This document shows, piece after piece, positions 27,141-34,700 of a stretch of 64,000 bases of DNA. Under the pieces are notes generated by a model that saw only the letters and a list, made by a program, of their open reading frames with translations, made no database searches and was not told the DNA's origin. The stretch is from Paenibacillus sp. JDR-2 (GTDB taxonomy: Bacteria > Bacillota > Bacilli > Paenibacillales > Paenibacillaceae). Location: contig NC_012914.1 of assembly GCF_000023585.1 (NCBI RefSeq), positions 1,312,501 through 1,376,500 on the forward strand. Reading direction: 5' to 3'. Made by a program: the position numbers and the translations under genes. Position 1 is the stretch's first letter; each line of letters opens with the position of its first letter.

Positions 27141-30100
27141 ATGCTCACGAAAAGATTCAGGTATTTGCTGCTTTGTCTCGCGGTGCTGCTGATGCTGCCG
27201 CAATGGAGCGGAGCGGCTGCGGCGGCTGAACAGACGCCGGACCAGACAGATTCGATATCGACATCGGCAGCAACGGGGGGGACGGAGGTGTCGGATTTCT
27301 ATAATGTCATTATGCAGGTAGGAGCTGACCCTTGGGTTTACAAGCATACGGATGGCTATTACTACAACGTCTTTGTCAACGCCAGCGGCATTATGATCCG
27401 CAGATCCACGACTATCACCGGCATTGACTCGGGCGAGAGGAGCTTAGCCTGGACACCGGTTAAGGGGACTATGTACAGCTCCGATGTATGGGCGCCGGAA
27501 ATGCACTATCTCAAAGATACCGACGGCAAATATAAATGGTACATTTACTTCGCGGCTGACGACGGAACCAATGCCAACCACCGCATGTACGTGCTGGAGA
27601 ATGCCAGTGATAATCCGATGACCGGAACCTGGGAGTTTAAAGGGAAAATTACCGATTCTACCGACCGTTGGGCGATCGACGGTACCGTGATGACGGTAAA
27701 TGATAGACATTATTTCATCTGGTCCGGCTGGGAGGACACGGATGGAAGCTTTCAAAACTTGTATATGGCGGAAATGAGCGATCCGCGGACGATCAGCTCG
27801 AATCGGGTATTAATATCGACGCCTGACCATGATTGGGAAACATCCCCGGGCCGGATCAATGAAGGCCCCGAGGTCACCATTCGCGGCAACACCATCAATC
27901 TGGTCTATTCCGCAAACGGCAGCTGGACAGACAGCTACTGCCTTGGACTAATCACTGCCCAAATTGGCGACGATCTGATGAACCCCAGTTCTTGGGTAAA
28001 ACAGGACAAGCCGATTTTCTCCAGCGCCAACGGCGTTTACGGCCCTGGTCACCATAGCCTCACCACATCTCCCGACGGCAGCGAGGACTGGATTATCTAC
28101 CATTCCGCCCGCTGGTCAGGCTCCGGGTGGACCCGCAATGTCCGTGCGCAGAAATTTACCTGGAATGCAGACGGAACGCCGAACCTCGGAGAACCGGTCG
28201 ATCCGAACAAACCGATTGCCATACCTTCGGGGGAGCCGGTACGCCAGCGCTATGAAGCGGAGACCGCTTTATTGGTGAAGGATCCGAGCGGCGAAACCTC
28301 TCCCGCCGTTAGGCTGGAAAATACCGCTTCCGGCGGGAAGAAGATCACCAATATCAAGAATGCCAACGATTATGCTCAGTTTACAGTCAACGTCCCGGAG
28401 GCGGGATTTTACGTGCTGTCCGCGCGAAATGCTAACGGCGCATCAAACGGGGCGGATGCCTCCCAAATCTTGTCGGTCAACGGCAGCTCCGGCACTAATT
28501 TGAACATCGTTTATTCCGGCGGCAATCGCTGGGGGGCCTCCACGGCGAAGGTCTATCTGAAGCAAGGCGACAATAGCATTCGCTTCCGTGCGGGTACGAA
28601 CCTTGCCGAAATGGACAGTATGGATGTCGTTAAGCTTAATGTGGCATCGGAAATTTTATTCGATACTCCGGGGTATACGCTTGGTTTGGGTGAAAGCCGC
28701 AGTTTACCCGTGTATGAGGTGACAGGCACTAGTTATTCCCCTATTAACAGCGGAGTTTCCTTCACTTCTTCCAACAAAGAGATTCTGGATATTGATGGGA
28801 ATGAGATGAAGGGGCTTAAGGCGGGCAGCGCCACGATCACCGCGGCATATAACGGGCAAACGGTCTCGGCTACGGTAGTTGTTGCCGCTGAGCCTAAGTC
28901 CGTGAAGTCTATTGCCATCAGCGGATTGAACAACATCCTGAACAGCGGTATGACAGGGCAATTGCAGTTGGATGCGAGCTACAACACCTATGAAGTTCAG
29001 GATGTGACGTCTAGTGCATCGTACTCCAGCAGCAACCCCGACGTGGCTAAGGTTACGGATACGGGTCAGGTATATGACGTTCAACCGGGAGATACGGTGA
29101 TTACAGCCGCATACGATGGCAAGGAAGCAAATTTCAACTTAACGGTAACACCTGATCCGTCCGAGTTGCCTCAGGTTCTTACTCAAGTAAAGACTCCCTC
29201 CGGAATGACACCAAGACTGCCCGGCGTTGTTGACGTCGACTACAAGGGGGAGAAGGGCACTGCAGAGGCAAGCTGGAAGCTGGAAGGAATTGATTTCAAC
29301 TCCATAGGCCATGTTCAGGTGCCCGTCATTTTGACGCTGAATGGCGAGAGTATTCCTGCTGCCGTTTCCGTGGAGGTTATTCCGGGATGGGGCCTTGACG
29401 AAATCGTGAATCAAATTCGCAGCAGGATAGACAATTTCTCCTATCCTCTGGGCGAAGGCCTCGGCAATTATAGCCGATCCGCGTATAATGCCCTTCTGGA
29501 TAAGCTGAGCCATGCGGAGGAAATAGCCACAGACGCGAGTCTGACGGAAGAGCAGTTCAACGAGGAACAGAGTTCTCTGGCTCAATTGGAAGCAGATCTG
29601 TTAGGTTCGCTGAGCAGTACGCAGGATGGCGTGTTCTATAACGCTTACCGGGATTTCTCCGGCGATGAGACGGGCAAGTATCCGTTCGGGATTACCGTTG
29701 AAGACTTAACCAACGGCGCTGCCGCTACCGTGCAGGAAGAAGACGGGAATAAGTTCCTTCGGCTGACTACAACGGCTACTTCGGGCAAAGCCAATCTGTT
29801 CCTGCCTTATCTTGGTGAGGTGACGGCTACGGGGGATCAGCGCATCGTTATCGAATATCGCGCAAGATTAAATACCAACTTCCAGTATGCCAATGGCGCC
29901 ATGACGAGGAACGACAGCGGTACAAGCAATTATTCGATGGTTACGGCTTTTGATACGGGTAAGATTATGGTGCAAAACGGAGGATCCAAGAAATCCGTCC
30001 TAAACTACGCGCTTAATACCTGGTACAAGATTAAAATGGTGGCAAACTGGGATGCCAAAACTTACACCGTCTATATAAACGACGATCCGGTTCCAGTAGC

Positions 30101-31610
30101 CACGGACTTCGTCTTCCGCCATACAGGCGGCACTAAGCTGACCGGCCAGCGGTTTGGCGTCGACGGTTACGCCAATGCCTCCATCGACTTTGACGACTTC
30201 AAAGTTATGGTTACCGGAGTCGCGAAGGCTGCGCCCGAAGGGCTTGCCGCCGGCAATGAAACAGCGGCTGGAGCTAACGATGGGCGCATCACCGGCGTGA
30301 ACGCCTCGATGGAATGGTCCTCCGACAATGGAGGGACGTGGTCTACAGTAGAGGGGGATGCTATTTCGAATCTGTCTCCGGGAACCTACTGGGTTCGATA
30401 CCGGGAGACGGATACCCATAAAGCCAGCTCCTATGTGGAGCTGACCGTTACGGGCTACACTCAGCCGAATCCCGTCACCGGACTGAGCCTGGACAAGACC
30501 AGCGTCCAGCTGTATACCAACTATGGAAGCTCGACCGTTCAGCTTACCGCCAATGTGGAGCCTGCTAATGCTGCGAACAAAAACGTGACGTGGAGCACGT
30601 CAAATTCGGCTGTAGCTACGGTGGACGAAAACGGTCTTGTGACGATCCGCAACTCGGGTACAGCCGTTATTACGGCGACAACCGCAGACGGCAGTTACAC
30701 CGCATCCTGTACGGTGACTGTATCGGTATATACCGCTAGCGGCGGCGGTGGTGGCAACAACAGCGGTTCTAGCAACGGATCCGGCACTACGATTAAGAAC
30801 GAGGATGGAAGTACGACGACCATCGTCACCGATCAGACGACCGGAACGGTAACGGAGACGACCACTTGGCCTAACGGGGTCAAGGTTACGACGATGACGA
30901 CTTCTCTTGGGGAAGTAACGGCCAACGTCCAGCTGCCCGAAGGAGTGGCGCAGGCGCGGATTACGATTCCCGCCAAGAAGGCCTCCGCTTCCACAGTAGC
31001 CTATACGGTCAAAGGAGACGGCTCCAAGAAAATCATTGGGGACTCCGTTCTAACGAAGGATGGAGTGAGCTTCATAGCCAAAGGCGATATGACGGTGAAA
31101 CTGATGGACAATAAGATCACCTTCAAGGATGTGCCGGACAGCTATTGGGCCGCGGAGGCGATTGCCTTTACCGCCAGCCGCGAACTGTTCCTTGGAACGG
31201 AGCAAGGGATTTTTACCCCTAATGCATCCATGAGCCGCGCAATGCTCTTTACCGTATTGGCCCGGTTTAACGGCATGGAGACCGAAGGCGGTTCCAATTG
31301 GTACGAAAAGGCGCAAGGCTGGGCTGTGACTGCCGGGATTAGTGACGGCAGCGCCCCTGAAGCTGCCATTACACGGGAGCAGTTGATCACTCTTCTGTAT
31401 CGGTACGCCGGACAACCTGACGCCAGCGGCAACGGCAAAAGCTTCGCGGACAGCAGCGAGATTTCCGCTTGGGCAAGGGAGGCCATGGATTGGGCTGTAG
31501 CGACGGGGATTCTGAACGGCAAGCCAGGGAACCTTCTGGAGCCTGGCAGCGATGTCTCCCGGGCTGAAGTGTCGGCCATAGTTGCGCGTTTTATAGCTTT
31601 GCGGATCTAG
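27141..31610 (+). CDS. SLH-anchored GH43 glycosidase with CBM6-like domain
   Basis: A 1489-residue secreted enzyme. Signal peptide to about residue 29; GH43 five-blade propeller at about 50-350 with catalytic candidates Asp63 (GADPWV), Asp180 (WAIDGT) and Glu241 (INEGPEV), all intact; CBM6-like domain about 368-500; Ig-like/Big_2 repeats about 505-755; a helical FIVAR-like segment about 755-830; a LamG-like domain about 835-1035; another Big_2 about 1110-1195; Gly/Ser linker near 1200; three SLH domains about 1327-1489. Likely an arabinofuranosidase or xylosidase held on the cell wall; exact linkage is not readable. The C-terminal 635 residues are nearly identical to those of the next gene. 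Confidence 0.9.
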   Translation: MLTKRFRYLLLCLAVLLMLPQWSGAAAAAEQTPDQTDSISTSAATGGTEVSDFYNVIMQVGADPWVYKHTDGYYYNVFVNASGIMIRRSTTITGIDSGERSLAWTPVKGTMYSSDVWAPEMHYLKDTDGKYKWYIYFAADDGTNANHRMYVLENASDNPMTGTWEFKGKITDSTDRWAIDGTVMTVNDRHYFIWSGWEDTDGSFQNLYMAEMSDPRTISSNRVLISTPDHDWETSPGRINEGPEVTIRGNTINLVYSANGSWTDSYCLGLITAQIGDDLMNPSSWVKQDKPIFSSANGVYGPGHHSLTTSPDGSEDWIIYHSARWSGSGWTRNVRAQKFTWNADGTPNLGEPVDPNKPIAIPSGEPVRQRYEAETALLVKDPSGETSPAVRLENTASGGKKITNIKNANDYAQFTVNVPEAGFYVLSARNANGASNGADASQILSVNGSSGTNLNIVYSGGNRWGASTAKVYLKQGDNSIRFRAGTNLAEMDSMDVVKLNVASEILFDTPGYTLGLGESRSLPVYEVTGTSYSPINSGVSFTSSNKEILDIDGNEMKGLKAGSATITAAYNGQTVSATVVVAAEPKSVKSIAISGLNNILNSGMTGQLQLDASYNTYEVQDVTSSASYSSSNPDVAKVTDTGQVYDVQPGDTVITAAYDGKEANFNLTVTPDPSELPQVLTQVKTPSGMTPRLPGVVDVDYKGEKGTAEASWKLEGIDFNSIGHVQVPVILTLNGESIPAAVSVEVIPGWGLDEIVNQIRSRIDNFSYPLGEGLGNYSRSAYNALLDKLSHAEEIATDASLTEEQFNEEQSSLAQLEADLLGSLSSTQDGVFYNAYRDFSGDETGKYPFGITVEDLTNGAAATVQEEDGNKFLRLTTTATSGKANLFLPYLGEVTATGDQRIVIEYRARLNTNFQYANGAMTRNDSGTSNYSMVTAFDTGKIMVQNGGSKKSVLNYALNTWYKIKMVANWDAKTYTVYINDDPVPVATDFVFRHTGGTKLTGQRFGVDGYANASIDFDDFKVMVTGVAKAAPEGLAAGNETAAGANDGRITGVNASMEWSSDNGGTWSTVEGDAISNLSPGTYWVRYRETDTHKASSYVELTVTGYTQPNPVTGLSLDKTSVQLYTNYGSSTVQLTANVEPANAANKNVTWSTSNSAVATVDENGLVTIRNSGTAVITATTADGSYTASCTVTVSVYTASGGGGGNNSGSSNGSGTTIKNEDGSTTTIVTDQTTGTVTETTTWPNGVKVTTMTTSLGEVTANVQLPEGVAQARITIPAKKASASTVAYTVKGDGSKKIIGDSVLTKDGVSFIAKGDMTVKLMDNKITFKDVPDSYWAAEAIAFTASRELFLGTEQGIFTPNASMSRAMLFTVLARFNGMETEGGSNWYEKAQGWAVTAGISDGSAPEAAITREQLITLLYRYAGQPDASGNGKSFADSSEISAWAREAMDWAVATGILNGKPGNLLEPGSDVSRAEVSAIVARFIALRI
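29704..31600 (+). repeat. 1.9-kb module shared by the two SLH genes, copy 1
   Basis: Encodes the LamG-like domain, Big_2, Gly/Ser linker and SLH triplet. It matches 35683-37573 over its full length with scattered substitutions and one 6-base length difference in the Gly linker. Long runs are identical in both copies, including silent positions, which indicates a recent duplication or gene conversion. The last 45 codons differ more. Confidence 0.92.
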
Positions 31611-31625
31611 CAAGAACTTATCCTT

Positions 31626-31668
31626 ACACTCCCATTTTCAGGCTTTGTCCAAATGGGAGTGTATTTTA
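31626..31668 (+). terminator. Terminator of the GH43 gene
   Basis: ACACTCCCATTT pairs perfectly with AAATGGGAGTGT (12 bp), followed by ATTTT. The two SLH genes are therefore probably separate transcription units. Confidence 0.8.
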
Positions 31669-31676
31669 ACTGAAAA

Positions 31677-31690
31677 TGTAAGCGATAACA
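31677..31690 (+). promoter_or_regulatory. cre site (CcpA) upstream of the GH115 gene
   Basis: TGTAAGCGATAACA matches the cre consensus TGWAANCGNTNWCA at all 14 positions. It lies 26 bases before the start codon of the GH115 gene, where CcpA would block transcription in the presence of preferred sugars. Confidence 0.75.
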
Positions 31691-31715
31691 AAAACGGAAA
31701 ATGAGGTGAATTAAA

Positions 31716-34700
31716 GTGATCAGATATACAAGACGCGTGATCGCCGTAATGATCATGATCACGCTTTTTGCCGGGATGATGCCCGCCTATGCAGCAAGTA
31801 ATCCTTCCCCTGAGGACGACGGACTTGTATCGGAAAAGGGAGAAGCTGGCGATTTCCCCGTAGCGGTTAACGGAACGGCAGCGAACATCTGGGTTGATGA
31901 TGCGGAGGAAGCTCCGGTCAGACGAGTGGTGAACGACTTGAAGGAGGACATCAAGCGAGTCACCAATCTGGACGCCAATGTAAGCAGCGAATCGGCGCTG
32001 CCTTCAGGTCCTGTCGTGATTGTGGGCACATTCGCTGACAGCGCTGAAATTAAGACGCTGGTGAGCGAAGGGAAAATTACAGCCGATGAAGTAAGCGCAA
32101 TTAAAGATAAATGGGAGGCCTACTTAATCAAAGTGGTGGATGAAAACACCCTGGTTATAGCAGGTTCGGATACCCGCGGAGCTATTTTTGGCGTATACGA
32201 GCTCTCGGAACGTATGGGGGTTAGCCCCTGGTATTTTTTTGCCGACGCAGCAATCAAGACCAAGAGCACCGTATATGTAGCTGCCGGTACTTCCGTTACC
32301 GATATGCCGGATGTGAAGTACCGCGGCGTTTTCCTCAATGATGAAGAGAAGCTTGGCCGCTGGGCCAAGGAAGTATTTAAAGACCCGGATAATATGGGGC
32401 CCAAAACATACGCCAAAATTTTCGAGCTTATTTTACGATTGAAAGGCAACTACATCTGGGCGGCTATGCATGTTAATTCGATTAACAATGTACCGGGTAA
32501 TATTGATCTCGTAAAGGAATACGGCATCGTGCTTGGTTCCAGTCACCCGGATATGCTCCTGCGGACGAACACGCACGAGTGGGATGCTTGGAAACAGGAC
32601 TATGCCGCGAAGATGGGGATTAATCCGGATACAATCGAATATGACTACACGGTAAGCAAGGATGCCGTGCTCCAGTACTGGCGCGAAAGCATTGAAAGCC
32701 ATAAAGATATCGATGCGCAATGGACACTGGGGATGCGGGGCATACATGATGAAGCTTTCAATGTGAAAAATCTGATGGAACCCGCCTATGATTACCTGGG
32801 TGGTGATCTGGATGAGCGGAAAGCCGGACTGATGAATGAGATCGTTCGGGAGCAGCAGAAGATGCTTCTGGAGATATTAGGTCAGGAAAAATACGATAAT
32901 TCGTTCCAGGCGTTTATCCCTTACAAGGAAGTTCTTCCGATCTATAATCATCCCAAATTTGATCTGCCCGAGAATGTGACCGTGATCTGGTGCGACGATA
33001 ATCACGGAATCATGCGGAGAATGCCTGATGCTACAGAACGCGCTCGCGAAGGCGGACATGGGTTATACGATCACGTTTCCTACTGGGCTCCTGCTGACCA
33101 GAGCTATACGTGGCTCAATTCAATCCCTCTTTCCTTAATGGGGGAGGAGCTTAGCAAGTCCTGGGACCATAATATTCGAAAGTCTTGGATATTGAATATA
33201 GGCGATATTAAGCCGCAGGAAGCGGAGATGACCTTCTTTATCCGTTACGGATGGGATGTAGAGAAATACAAGAATCAGTCGGATCAATTTTTGAAAGACT
33301 GGATTGGCGAACAGTTCGGCAGCACGCACAGCGACGAGGCAGCTGACATTCTCACTGCCTTCTACCAGCAGACCAACGTTCGCAAGCTTGAGCATATGCA
33401 GGTTGGCGTCTTCAACCAGACCCAATACGGGGATGAAGCTTCGAAGCGCATGGCGGTATATCAGGACTTGTTCAACCGCACCGCGGCCATTTATAATGCG
33501 CTGCCAGAGGAGCAGAGGCTAAGCTTCTATGAGCTGGTCCAATCCAAAATAAACTGGGCGTATTATGTCAATAAAGCCTACTATTATGCGGATCGAAGCA
33601 ATCTGGCTTACGATCAGGGCAGGATGGCTTCCGCCGATTCGTTCCTCAAGCTGTCGCAAGAGGCGGATCTGGCGAAGAAAGCGGAAATTGAGCGATACAG
33701 CACAATGGCGGGCGGCAAGTGGAAGGGATTCATTGATCCCGAGAATGCGGCGCCTCCGGTCATTAATCAGCTTCCGCCAGGCACGCCGGCGCTAGTGCTG
33801 GGGGAACCGTCCCTAGGCGTGGTTGTACAAGGCGAGAATTTACCGCAGGAGAATTCTAAGTTAGTCTTCTCCCCTTACAACCAAGACGGTAAATTTATCG
33901 ATATCTTCAATAAAGGAGCCGGCAGCATCAATTGGACTGCAGCCGCCGATCAGCCTTGGGTACATCTCTCCTCCTTAGCAGGCGCCATCAGCGACGAGAC
34001 TCGCCTCTCCGTTACAATCGATGAGATGGAAGCCCACAAAGGCGAAGCAGCAACGATTACGATTACCGATACGACAGCGGGCACGGCCAAGACCATTCAG
34101 GTGGCGATTGAGAATCCGGCATTGGCCCTTTCCGAAATTCAAGGATATGCGGAAGCCGACGGTTACGTCTCGATTGTAGCGGAGCATTACAGCCGCTTAA
34201 ACGCAAACGGCAATAAGACCTGGCAAATCATTCACGACCTGGGTCGTGGGAATGGCGGTGATGTCGTACGTGCTTACGATCCTGATCTTGGAGCCGTGGA
34301 TGAAGCTGCGATCACTTCTACTGCTCCCAGCTTGGAGTATGATATCAACCTAACTTCCGCAGGACAGTTCCCGCTCGAGATATACCGGATTCCCACGCTT
34401 AATTCCAAAGGGAAGGTACGCTTTGCCGTATCCGTGGACGACGAATCCCCGATTGTCGTGGAATCCGCCGCTGCCGATGAGGGGCAAGGCACGATCTGGG
34501 TAAGCAACCTCTTCCATATGATCGAGAAGCATGTGGTGAAAATGCCCGCTATGACAGCGGGAAAACATACCATCAAGCTGTGGATGGTGGATAGTTTTAT
34601 GATGATTGACAAGATGGTTCTGTATACCGGTCCGGATGGCGTCATTCCAACCGAGCTTGGTCCTGACGAAAGCTACAACAATAAATATAATACGAAGTTC

